From OLB11 sp044234005 (GTDB lineage: Bacteria; Bacteroidota; Bacteroidia; Chitinophagales; Chitinophagaceae): DNA of 10,862 bases. The stretch's first letter is position 1, and every line of letters starts with the position of its first letter. Shown here piece by piece: positions 1-5,823 of the stretch. The stretch lies in NCBI GenBank assembly GCA_044234005.1, contig JBIIJE010000091.1, forward strand, positions 1 to 10,862, read 5' to 3'. The notes beneath the pieces are model-generated. The model was not told the DNA's origin. It saw only the letters and a list, made by a program, of their open reading frames with translations, and did no database searches. A program made the translations under genes and the position numbers.

Positions 1-127
1 CTTTGTTATCAAGATCTTGATAAAAACAATTTTGCTCAAGAATGAACACTTCATTGCGAATTTGAAGTATTGAATACAGTTCGTAAGTGTTCAACTCATC
101 AAATGATTTTGTTTTAAATAGCATCAT
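1..127 (-). CDS. elaA: ElaA-like GNAT N-acetyltransferase, N-terminal fragment
   Basis: This reading frame is open from an ATG at 127-125 to the left edge of the window and gives 42 residues. The stretch with ILQIRNEVFILEQNC followed by YQDLD matches the start of the ElaA family of GNAT acetyltransferases, whose E. coli member has a very similar LLQLR...VFVVEQNCPYQD segment. The family uses acetyl-CoA to acetylate a small, mostly unknown amine. The acetyl-CoA binding loop would lie beyond the edge, so the gene is partial here. A second ATG follows directly (124-122) and either could be the start. Only three bases separate it from the mqnD stop, so it is probably translated from the mqnB-mqnD transcript, although no functional link to menaquinone is known to me. 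Confidence 0.8.
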   Translation of the reverse strand, partial: MMLFKTKSFDELNTYELYSILQIRNEVFILEQNCFYQDLDNK

Positions 128-130
128 ATT

Positions 131-955
131 TTATTTGGAATGGATAAAAATAGGTAAAGATGTGTTTGCTTCATCAAGTATTTCTTTCATTTTATACACT
201 GCTTTGGCTCCATCGAGACCAATATCAAGGCTGTATTCATTTACATACAAATCGATATGATTGCGCATGATGGATTCTTTCATTTCTTGTGCATGTGACG
301 TAATAAAACTAGAAAGTGACTGGTTGTTTTGGTAGGCTACATGAATACTTTTGGCGATGAGTTCATTTATTTCTAGAAGTACTTTCTCATCAAAATTTCT
401 TCGAAGAGCAATACATCCTAATGGTATCGGCAGCTTGGTTTCAGTTTCCCAGTAGGTACCTAAATCCTTTATACACACTAATCCTTTTTCATGATAGGTA
501 AATCTATTTTCATGAATGATGACACCTGCATCCACTTTATGCTTTAACACTGCATCTTCAATCAAATGAAAAGGCATTTCAATTATATTCAGCTTACCAC
601 CGAAAGCAAATCTCAATAAAAAATTGGCAGTAGTATGTGTTCCAGGTATTGCAATAAGTTTATTCTTAAGTTCACTAGACTCAAAGTTTTGTTTTGCAAC
701 TAGTAAAGGACCAACACCCTTGCCTAAGGCGCCCCCACTTCGAAGCAAAACATAATTGGATTGTACTTGAAAATAATTAGCATAACTAATTTTAGCTATA
801 TCTAAATCCCCTCGTAATGCAAGCCTATTAAGCGTTTCAACATCCTCAAACACAAACTCGAAACTGTGTCCATGTAGATCAATTAGCCTTTCATGTATGG
901 CTTCGAAGATAAATGTATCGTTGGGGCAAGGTGAAATACCAATTCGAAAATGCAT
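131..955 (-). CDS. mqnD: 1,4-dihydroxy-6-naphthoate synthase MqnD
   Basis: MqnD converts cyclic dehypoxanthine futalosine to 1,4-dihydroxy-6-naphthoate in the futalosine route to menaquinone, in the cytoplasm. The 274-residue protein has the family length and a periplasmic-binding-protein-like fold. Visible hallmarks are the N-terminal ISPCPNDTFIF motif (residues 7-17), the PGTHTTAN substrate loop (104-111) and GVIIHENR (144-151). His148 in the last motif corresponds to the catalytic histidine described for the Thermus enzyme (family knowledge). The ATG at 955-953 is a natural start because the ISPCPND strand begins six residues later. The gene lies four bases after the mqnB stop, so the two are almost certainly co-transcribed and translationally coupled. 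The pairing of MqnB and MqnD in one operon strengthens both calls. Confidence 0.95.
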   Translation of the reverse strand: MHFRIGISPCPNDTFIFEAIHERLIDLHGHSFEFVFEDVETLNRLALRGDLDIAKISYANYFQVQSNYVLLRSGGALGKGVGPLLVAKQNFESSELKNKLIAIPGTHTTANFLLRFAFGGKLNIIEMPFHLIEDAVLKHKVDAGVIIHENRFTYHEKGLVCIKDLGTYWETETKLPIPLGCIALRRNFDEKVLLEINELIAKSIHVAYQNNQSLSSFITSHAQEMKESIMRNHIDLYVNEYSLDIGLDGAKAVYKMKEILDEANTSLPIFIHSK

Positions 956-959
956 CAGT

Positions 960-1592
960 TTACTTGGGTAAGTTGTTTAGAAATTGAGTGACGACTTTCG
1001 AATAATTTTGAATTGCGAGCTCTATTTTCCATTTACTTGTATCTCTTGGTTCAATATAATTTGAAACACCACGAATTTGCAAAAAAGGAATTTGTTCTTG
1101 CAAACACACATAATGTAAAGCCGCACCTTCCATACTTTCGAGGGTTGCATTAAAAAAAGACTTTCGGTATGCAATAGAATCCTGATTGCCAGCTCCACTA
1201 TTAACAGTGATACTATTTACTTGCGGTAATTTTAAAGTATGATATTGATTTATATTCTTCAGTTTACCATGCTGAAATGGGAATTCATTCTTATCAATAA
1301 ATGGAAAAGAAGTATAATCGATAAATCCATTGTGGTCTTCAGCTCCTAAATCGCCTATGCAATCTTCGTGAACTTGAAAAACACTTCCTAAATTAATATT
1401 TTCATCGTAGGAGCCTGCTACCCCTATTTGTATTATTAGATCAGGTTGAATAGCACATAACTTTTGAATATGATAAGAGGCTTTTAAAATACCCAAGCCA
1501 TGAGTGTGAAAAGTAATCTCGTGCATGGAAAATTCTTGTTCGCGAATAGGCATTAATTCCATTTCAGTCGCTGCACAAATAATAATTTTCAT
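960..1592 (-). CDS. mqnB: Futalosine hydrolase MqnB
   Basis: MqnB removes hypoxanthine from futalosine to give dehypoxanthine futalosine, the step before MqnC and MqnD. The 210-residue protein belongs to the MTA/SAH nucleosidase-like phosphorylase superfamily. Glu10 in CAATEME fits the conserved catalytic glutamate. GVAGSYDENINLG (57-69) is the ribose-side glycine loop, and SMEGAA (153-158) is the nucleoside-binding Met-Glu motif. Where MTA/SAH nucleosidases have a catalytic Asp (ISD), this protein has Asn178 in RGVSNYIEPRD, which I recall as typical of futalosine hydrolases and which argues against a plain MTA nucleosidase. It is the first gene of the leftward mqnB-mqnD-elaA group. A promoter-like sequence sits almost on top of its start codon, so the mRNA may be nearly leaderless. 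Confidence 0.93.
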   Translation of the reverse strand: MKIIICAATEMELMPIREQEFSMHEITFHTHGLGILKASYHIQKLCAIQPDLIIQIGVAGSYDENINLGSVFQVHEDCIGDLGAEDHNGFIDYTSFPFIDKNEFPFQHGKLKNINQYHTLKLPQVNSITVNSGAGNQDSIAYRKSFFNATLESMEGAALHYVCLQEQIPFLQIRGVSNYIEPRDTSKWKIELAIQNYSKVVTQFLNNLPK

Positions 1593-1596
1593 TTAG

Positions 1597-1627
1597 CAAA
1601 GATGAAGAAAAAAGGAAATAATGCAAA
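1597..1627 (-). promoter_or_regulatory. Candidate mqnB promoter (TTTG-N19-CATCTTTG)
   Basis: Read on the minus strand, TTTG (1627-1624) is followed after 19 bases by CATCTTTG (1604-1597). This fits the Bacteroidota promoter pattern TTG near -33 and TAnnTTTG near -7, with one mismatch at the first base of the -7 box. Transcription would begin within a few bases of the ATG at 1592, implying little or no 5' leader. The match is by eye only. Confidence 0.4.
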
Positions 1628-1771
1628 TGTGATTTCGCTCACTCAATTATTCTTATCTCGAAATATGTTTGGTACGAGATGCCGAAACGAAGGTTATCAA
1701 GTTTAATTTATTGATTTAGCGCATGTAAATAAAATATTGTAAACGAAATTTAAAGTCGAGTGTTGGTTCTT

Positions 1772-1854
1772 GCAATAGGGATAGCAATGAAAAGCTCGCT
1801 GCAGGACTTGTGTATAGCTCTGTGGCGAACTTGTAATGGATAGCCCGTAATTGC
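1772..1854 (+). ncRNA. Candidate structured RNA or Bacteroidota intergenic repeat element
   Basis: Two nested stems are visible. The outer one pairs GCAAT (1772-1776) with ATTGC (1850-1854) and GGG (1778-1780) with CCC (1844-1846). The inner one pairs 1796-1805 with 1819-1828, ten base pairs including three G-T wobbles, around a 13-base loop. The wobbles pair only in an RNA read rightward; on the other strand they become A-C mismatches. Purine-rich arms with GGGATAGCAATGAAAAGC on the left and AATGGATAGCCC on the right flank the inner hairpin. From memory, similar GGGAT...GGAAAGC / GGATAGCCC arms around a variable hairpin recur between genes in many Bacteroidota, but I could not check this. 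It lies upstream of the candidate queD-like promoter, so it is not obviously a leader riboswitch. Confidence 0.4.
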
Positions 1855-1984
1855 CCACAAAAAAGTCTAACGACTGAGCAACTTGTGTTTATTTATATTA
1901 TCAATGCAATATCATAAACAAAATCTATTAGTCTAATATGATGTTATTTACTTTGCAATGAAATAAATACTAAACTTGAGTAGC

Positions 1985-1992
1985 TACTTTTG
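1985..1992 (+). promoter_or_regulatory. Candidate -7 box (TACTTTTG) for the pterin gene pair
   Basis: TACTTTTG matches the Bacteroidota -7 consensus TAnnTTTG exactly and lies 18 bases before the ATG at 2011. No clear TTG sits at the expected distance upstream (near 1963), so the support is only half of a promoter. The implied leader would be about a dozen bases, with no Shine-Dalgarno sequence. Confidence 0.4.
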
Positions 1993-2010
1993 TCTACTTA
2001 AAATTATATC

Positions 2011-2421
2011 ATGGTTTACGTTACAAGAATAGAACATTTTAATGCTGCTCACAAGTTGTGGAATCATTCTTGGGATGATGCCAAAAATGCTGAGGTATTT
2101 GGCAAATGTGCTAATCCGAATTGGCATGGACACAATTACGAATTGCATGTAACCGTGAAAGGCAAGCCAAATGCAGAAACTGGATTTGTGATGAATGCCA
2201 AAACATTGGGCGGCATTATAAAAGAACATGTAGTCGAGGTAATTGATCATAAAAATCTAAATATGGATGTGCCATTTATGGAAGGTAAATTAACCTCCGC
2301 TGAAAATTTAGCAATGGCAATATGGGATCAATTGAAACCTCACACCGAAAAAGAAGGAATTACATTGCATTCAATTAAACTGTTAGAAACAAAAAGTATT
2401 TATGTAGAATACTTTGGATAA
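2011..2421 (+). CDS. queD: 6-pyruvoyl/6-carboxy-tetrahydropterin synthase (COG0720)
   Basis: Enzymes of this family act on 7,8-dihydroneopterin triphosphate, the product of FolE. QueD makes 6-carboxy-tetrahydropterin for queuosine; true PTPS makes 6-pyruvoyl-tetrahydropterin for tetrahydrobiopterin. The 136-residue protein shows His14, His39 and His41 (the HGH motif) as zinc ligands, Cys33 as catalytic cysteine, the Asp79-His80 pair, and Glu126 as the likely pterin anchor. The Cys-to-HGH spacing is CX5HGH in GKCANPNWHGHNY, as in mammalian PTPS, rather than the CX3HGH of E. coli QueD. The segment DHKNLNMDVPF is also strikingly like the animal enzyme. The symbol is therefore provisional: the family is certain, the product is not. 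FolE begins 13 bases downstream, so the two consecutive steps form an operon. Confidence 0.88.
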   Translation: MVYVTRIEHFNAAHKLWNHSWDDAKNAEVFGKCANPNWHGHNYELHVTVKGKPNAETGFVMNAKTLGGIIKEHVVEVIDHKNLNMDVPFMEGKLTSAENLAMAIWDQLKPHTEKEGITLHSIKLLETKSIYVEYFG

Positions 2422-2434
2422 AATAAAAATAAAA

Positions 2435-3031
2435 ATGTCTTACATCAAAACGGAAGATTTCAACGAGCAAGTTTTAAGCGAATTATCTGCGCATTACAAA
2501 GGTATTTTGGAAGGCATGGGTGAAGATGTAACTCGAGAGGGCTTAGAAAAAACTCCGCATCGTGTTGCAAAAGCCAATATGTTTTTAACACAAGGCTATA
2601 AAATGAATGCTGTGGAAATTATCAATTCTGCTAAATTCAAGGAAAGTTATAGCGAAATGGTAATTGTGAAAGACATAGAACTTTACTCCATGTGCGAGCA
2701 TCATATGTTGCCTTTTTTTGGGAAAGCACATATTGCTTATATTCCCAATGGTTATATTACAGGTTTAAGTAAATTGGCTCGTGTGGTTGATTGTTTTTCT
2801 CGTCGATTACAAGTACAGGAGCGAATGACGCATCAAATACTCGATGCTGTTCAAGAAGCATTAAATCCTTTAGGTGTGGCAGTTGTGATTGAAGCTAAGC
2901 ATTTATGCATGATGATGCGCGGTGTGCAGAAACAGAATTCATCCACTACCACTTCTGCCTTTATAGGCGCTTTCAAAGAGCATTCAACACGAAGTGAATT
3001 TTTAAGATTAATAACCTCAAATTTGCATTAG
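2435..3031 (+). CDS. folE: GTP cyclohydrolase I FolE
   Basis: FolE hydrolyses GTP to 7,8-dihydroneopterin triphosphate, the first step to folate, queuosine and tetrahydropterins. The protein has 198 residues from the ATG at 2435. A longer frame starting at TTG 2414 would overlap the upstream gene and add only a lysine- and isoleucine-rich stretch, so I prefer the ATG. Zinc ligands are Cys87 and His90 in SMCEHHMLPF and Cys158 in HLCMMMRGV. The motifs TPHRVAKA (40-47), GLSKLARVVDCFSRRLQ (110-126) and the C-terminal SSTTTSAFIGAF are all present, so the enzyme looks intact and of type IA. It follows the pterin synthase gene at a 13-base gap, which suggests coordinated supply of substrate to that enzyme. 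Confidence 0.96.
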   Translation: MSYIKTEDFNEQVLSELSAHYKGILEGMGEDVTREGLEKTPHRVAKANMFLTQGYKMNAVEIINSAKFKESYSEMVIVKDIELYSMCEHHMLPFFGKAHIAYIPNGYITGLSKLARVVDCFSRRLQVQERMTHQILDAVQEALNPLGVAVVIEAKHLCMMMRGVQKQNSSTTTSAFIGAFKEHSTRSEFLRLITSNLH

Positions 3032-3070
3032 TTTTATCGCTATTTTTAGCACTTCGATAATTCATCTTAG

Positions 3071-3090
3071 GCTTAGTATTCAATCTAAGC
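3071..3090 (+). repeat. Short inverted repeat between folE and the DinB gene
   Basis: GCTTAG (3071-3076) and CTAAGC (3085-3090) form a perfect six-base stem with an eight-base loop, 40 bases after the folE stop. No T-run follows, so it is at best a weak terminator or an mRNA 3' end hairpin. Confidence 0.3.
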
Positions 3091-3102
3091 AATTACGTAG
3101 GT

Positions 3103-3579
3103 ATGACAAGAAATCTAGCTTTCGCGAATCGTCTTAGAGAGGTATTCTTAAATGGCACATGGATTGCCAACACAAATTACAAAGAACAATTATTAAGTTT
3201 TTCATATGAAGAAGCAATTTTCAAAATTAGCGACTTAAACATGATTGCGTTATTGACATTTCATATCGACTAGTATCTGAAAGGTCTCATACAAGTTATG
3301 GATGGTGGAGAATTAGAAATTCGAGATAAATATAGCTTTGATCTTCCAGAAATTAATTCTGCAGCAGATTGGAATAGCTTGGTACAAAATTTTCTTGAGC
3401 ATGCGGTAATATTTGCTGACCAAGTAGAACAAATGAATGAAGATCATTTTGACCAACCTTTCGTGGATGTAAAATATGGCAACTATGCAAGAAACATAGA
3501 AGCCATCATTGAACATAGCTATTATCATTTAGGGCAAATTTCACTTATTAGAAAAATGATAAAGCAAGCTCAAGCATAG
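3103..3579 (+). pseudogene. DinB-family protein gene interrupted by an in-frame TAG
   Basis: Reading from ATG 3103 gives 56 residues (with NGTWIANTNY), then TAG at 3271-3273, then the same frame continues for 101 codons to the TAG at 3577. Read through, the product would be 158 residues, the usual DinB-like length. The stop falls in a segment reading LLTFHID-stop-YLKGLIQVMDGG followed by IRDKYSFDLP, where relatives usually have a tyrosine, so one base change from TAT or TAC explains it. The presumed metal-binding histidine triad is His54 before the stop and His138 and His142 (HX3H) after it. The downstream piece starting at ATG 3298 (93 residues) therefore cannot form the site alone. DinB-like proteins are four-helix bundles, often damage-inducible or thiol-transferase-like, with no assured function. 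I call it a recent pseudogene; a sequencing error or readthrough is also possible. Confidence 0.85.
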
Positions 3580-3589
3580 TGCCATTCAA

Positions 3590-3632
3590 TTCTTTGATTT
3601 AAATGCAGTTGTTTTTACAAAGAATAAATCAA
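3590..3632. repeat. Interleaved inverted repeats downstream of the DinB gene
   Basis: TTCTTTG (3590-3596) is complementary to CAAAGAA (3618-3624), and the overlapping TTGATTTA (3594-3601) is complementary to TAAATCAA (3625-3632). The order A-B-A'-B' means the two stems compete or form a pseudoknot-like fold. It lies just after the DinB stop and could act as an mRNA 3' structure. The sequence is AT-rich, so chance is a real alternative. Confidence 0.3.
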
Positions 3633-3728
3633 TTCTGAATCATTAGCCTACAGCAAAGTAATCCTTAGCCATTCAAAAACTTCAGCACACAACATCATCC
3701 GATTAAAATTTTGATAGCCTCGAAGATA

Positions 3729-3750
3729 TCCTATCCCCTTTTTGATAGGA
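3729..3750 (-). terminator. Candidate hairpin after the DUF2130 gene
   Basis: TCCTATC (3729-3735) and GATAGGA (3744-3750) form a perfect seven-base stem with an eight-base loop. On the minus strand the hairpin begins five bases after the DUF2130 stop codon. No clear U-run follows on that strand, so its role as an intrinsic terminator is tentative. Confidence 0.35.
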
Positions 3751-3755
3751 ACCCA

Positions 3756-5000
3756 TTATTGACCATCTAATAAGTTCATATCCTCAGCTTCTTCACCTGC
3801 TATGCCCTGAATACTTCCAATAAGATGAGAATTATTAAGCAATATCCTATCAATTTGCTTCTCGCGCTCTTTCCATATTTTCTCCATTTGCAGGCGTTCT
3901 TTGTCAATTGAACCTTTCAAAAACAAATAAGCTTCATTCATCGATCGCATCTGATTCCTAAATTCATGGCTAGTGAAATAGAGGTATAACATTTCCTTTT
4001 TTTCACCTCGGTTTTCATGTGTTTTTTGCGCTCTATATACATTGATAATGCCTTCTCGAATTAATTTTACCACTGCACTTACTTCTTGCATATGACATAT
4101 CCAAACGCCATCGCGCTGATCAAATTGCTTCATGTCTTTCGGGAAAGTGTGGGTAACCAAAACACAAGCATCTGCATTTACTAGTTTGGCATCATCCTTT
4201 AGTTTACCTAACCATTCTTTATTAAAATCTTTGGTACGTTTACATTCAAAAATAATTTTGCCACTCAACTGCCCTACTTCGTTTCTTACTATAAGTATGC
4301 TATCCGCGCCATTTGAACCTTTAGGAACTTCTTCAATTACATCAAAAGGAAATGACTGCGCCAATAAAGATTCTAGCGCGAGTTCTTGCACTTCACCTTG
4401 AGTTTGCATGCTACCTTGCTCGAGCTTACGTGTCATTTGTTCCGTTAATTTTTTTTGATCGTTAAGTTGTTTTTCAAGCTCACGCTTCTCAAGTTCAAAT
4501 TTCTCGCGCTGCTTATCTAACACCTCTGTACTAATTTTCTCACGTAATTCTTGTTCTACTTCTAAGCGCTGTTTCTCAAGGTTAAATGCTTCTTGATCTT
4601 GTTGCTCTTGCAGCTTTTTCTTTAGACCAAGCATTTCCAGCTCTTGCTGTTGCATTAATTTTAGCTTAGCCGCCTGTTCGGTTTGTTGCTCCTCCAAAAA
4701 TTTTAATTTTGCAGCTTGCTCTTCTTCTAACTTTGCTTTGATACTTGTTTCTTTTTCTTTGATAGTTTTTTCTAACTCCCTAGCAAGTTTATCAGCAAAA
4801 AGTTCATTTTCATTTTTCTTCTTTATTTCAAAATCTTTTAATGATTTAGTCAATTCGGCATTTTTTCTCTCAAACTCTTGTTGTAATATTTGATTCTGGG
4901 CTTCATACTTAACTTGCAAATTTTTCTCTACATCATCAGTTATAACGTCTTCAAGGTTAAAAGCAGTTTTGCATTTTGGGCAAGTAATAATCGATTTCAT
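3756..5000 (-). CDS. DUF2130 coiled-coil protein with nuclease-like motif
   Basis: The 414-residue protein has three parts. Residues 7-10 form a CPKC half zinc ribbon in a short N-terminal region. Residues of about 25-200 are a highly charged Glu/Lys/Gln-rich coiled coil. Residues of about 202-375 match DUF2130, with GEVQELALE (202-210), FPFD, EVPKGSNGADS (224-234), then KIIFECKRTKDF (248-259) and LVTHTFP. The spaced E203/E206, D233, E252-x-K254 pattern resembles a PD-(D/E)XK nuclease core, which is my inference rather than an established activity. No signal peptide or membrane segment is visible, so it is probably cytoplasmic. The gene is monocistronic, with its own promoter-like box upstream and a hairpin downstream. 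The biological role of the family is not known to me; I do not see neighbours that suggest a defence system. Confidence 0.88.
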   Translation of the reverse strand: MKSIITCPKCKTAFNLEDVITDDVEKNLQVKYEAQNQILQQEFERKNAELTKSLKDFEIKKKNENELFADKLARELEKTIKEKETSIKAKLEEEQAAKLKFLEEQQTEQAAKLKLMQQQELEMLGLKKKLQEQQDQEAFNLEKQRLEVEQELREKISTEVLDKQREKFELEKRELEKQLNDQKKLTEQMTRKLEQGSMQTQGEVQELALESLLAQSFPFDVIEEVPKGSNGADSILIVRNEVGQLSGKIIFECKRTKDFNKEWLGKLKDDAKLVNADACVLVTHTFPKDMKQFDQRDGVWICHMQEVSAVVKLIREGIINVYRAQKTHENRGEKKEMLYLYFTSHEFRNQMRSMNEAYLFLKGSIDKERLQMEKIWKEREKQIDRILLNNSHLIGSIQGIAGEEAEDMNLLDGQ

Positions 5001-5020
5001 ACTAATTTTTATTTAATAGA

Positions 5021-5028
5021 CAAATATA
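5021..5028 (-). promoter_or_regulatory. Candidate -7 box (TATATTTG) for the DUF2130 gene
   Basis: On the minus strand TATATTTG matches TAnnTTTG exactly and ends 20 bases before the ATG at 5000. The nearest upstream TTG (5055-5053) is 24 bases away, slightly longer than usual spacing. Confidence 0.45.
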
Positions 5029-5123
5029 ATGACTAGGGATAATTAAAGGAGACAACTAATTTATTGGTTTAGCTGAAATTGCTAATATTGAAGAAGATTT
5101 AATAGCCATTCATCTTTTTCGAA

Positions 5124-5153
5124 TTTGTGAATTGAGAAATCGGCTTAACTTTG
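5124..5153 (+). promoter_or_regulatory. Promoter of the fdx-iscX group (TTTG-N18-TAACTTTG)
   Basis: TTTG (5124-5127) and TAACTTTG (5146-5153) are separated by 18 bases and match both Bacteroidota promoter elements. This is the best promoter in the window. It also settles the ferredoxin start: a possible TTG start at 5151 lies inside the -7 box and would not be transcribed, so translation must begin further down, at ATG 5190. The leader would be about 30 bases. Confidence 0.6.
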
Positions 5154-5189
5154 CACAACAACTTTAAACATACTGACGAATTCACGAAC

Positions 5190-5525
5190 ATGTACACTAT
5201 ACAATTTCAATTTGAACAAAAAGATATTCAACCCATTACACTCGAAAACTGCGAATCTAATTTTAGCATTTTAGAGCATGCCTTAAAAAATGATATTAAA
5301 ATTCATCATAATTGTGGCGGTGTTTGCGCATGCAGCACTTGCCATGTATATATAGAACAAGGCGAAAGTTTCCTTGAAGAACTTTCTGATAAAGAAGAAG
5401 ATTTCATAGATAGAGCAAGGAATCCAAGATTAACTTCACGCCTCGGTTGTCAATGTTTATTGCATGAAGGTGAAGGAATCCTAAAAGTAACTGTTCCCGA
5501 TCAATCATTGATACACGGAGAATAA
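5190..5525 (+). CDS. fdx: [2Fe-2S] ferredoxin, adrenodoxin/ISC type
   Basis: The 111-residue protein carries one [2Fe-2S] cluster and transfers electrons, in ISC systems to cluster assembly on IscU. Cluster ligands are Cys42, Cys48 and Cys51 in CGGVCACSTC and Cys87 in RLGCQCLL, giving the adrenodoxin-type C-X5-C-X2-C-X35-C pattern. Cys46 and Cys89 are extra cysteines next to ligands. The acidic stretch after the cluster loop (EELSDKEEDFID, 63-74) is the usual partner-docking helix. The start at ATG 5190 is chosen because the reading frame upstream overlaps the promoter, and the first beta strand begins right at this Met. iscX follows after 22 bases, which supports a role in Fe-S assembly rather than P450 electron transfer. 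No iscS, iscU or hscAB is present in the window. Confidence 0.92.
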   Translation: MYTIQFQFEQKDIQPITLENCESNFSILEHALKNDIKIHHNCGGVCACSTCHVYIEQGESFLEELSDKEEDFIDRARNPRLTSRLGCQCLLHEGEGILKVTVPDQSLIHGE

Positions 5526-5547
5526 TTGAAAATTAAAAATATAAATT

Positions 5548-5784
5548 ATGACATACGAGCCACCTATAAATTGGAATGATTACGAAGACATTGCCCTCAA
5601 ACTTTACGAAAAATTTGGAGATGAATTTGGAGAATCGAAAATTTACAGAATTAGATTTACAGATTTGCTCGAATGGATTCTAACATTAGAAGGTTTTGTT
5701 GGTAAACGTGAAGAAAGTAATGAAGGCCATTTAGAAATGATACAAAGTACTTGGGTATATGAATGGCGAGATAATCAGAAATAA
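5548..5784 (+). CDS. iscX: Fe-S assembly protein IscX
   Basis: IscX (YfhJ) is a small acidic protein that binds IscS and iron and tunes the rate of cluster assembly. This copy has 78 residues, slightly longer than the 66 of E. coli. Recognisable features are IxWNDYEDIALKLYEKF near the N terminus, then YRIRFTDLLEWILTLEGF, then the family SNE triplet and a C-terminal helix ending in VYEW. It has no signal peptide and is cytoplasmic. It follows the ferredoxin gene by 22 bases and precedes the sigma-54 activator by 39, all on one strand. In E. coli fdx and iscX are also adjacent at the end of the isc operon, so this pair preserves that order without the rest of the operon. Confidence 0.9.
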   Translation: MTYEPPINWNDYEDIALKLYEKFGDEFGESKIYRIRFTDLLEWILTLEGFVGKREESNEGHLEMIQSTWVYEWRDNQK

Positions 5785-5823
5785 AAATCTAAACTAACCC
5801 TAACTCAACACTATATAAATACT

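Larger units (their letters stand above)
1593..2010. other. Intergenic region between divergent mqnB and queD-like genes
   Basis: No protein gene is supported in these 418 bases; the longest open stretches are very short and lack family resemblance. The region holds the candidate mqnB promoter at the left, an imperfect inverted repeat ATCTCG/CGAGAT (1655-1660 and 1675-1680, 14-base loop), the nested stem element at 1772-1854, an AT-rich stretch from about 1880 to 1970, and a -7-like box before the pterin synthase gene. No tRNA-like cloverleaf is visible. Confidence 0.7.

Noticed and set aside
1787..1843. 18-codon open frame inside the structured element
   Set aside because: It is short, has no family resemblance or ribosome binding sequence, and coincides with the stems, which explain the sequence better.
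1856..2010. preQ1 riboswitch before the pterin synthase gene
   Set aside because: An ACAAAAAAGTCTAA stretch recalls the preQ1-I tail, but no matching P1 stem and C-rich loop precede it, and a promoter-like box lies downstream of it.
2414..2434. FolE start at TTG 2414
   Set aside because: It overlaps the end of the upstream gene and adds a low-complexity lysine/isoleucine stretch; ATG 2435 fits the family.
3756..5000. Defence-system nuclease call for the DUF2130 gene
   Set aside because: The motif is suggestive, but the neighbours are housekeeping genes and there is no partner ATPase, methylase or mobile-element sign.
5060..5165. Possible small protein frame before the ferredoxin gene
   Set aside because: About 35 open codons read well but have no start codon, and the end overlaps the ferredoxin promoter.
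5151..5189. Ferredoxin start at TTG 5151
   Set aside because: The codon lies inside the -7 box TAACTTTG, so it would not be in the mRNA; the protein fold begins at ATG 5190.
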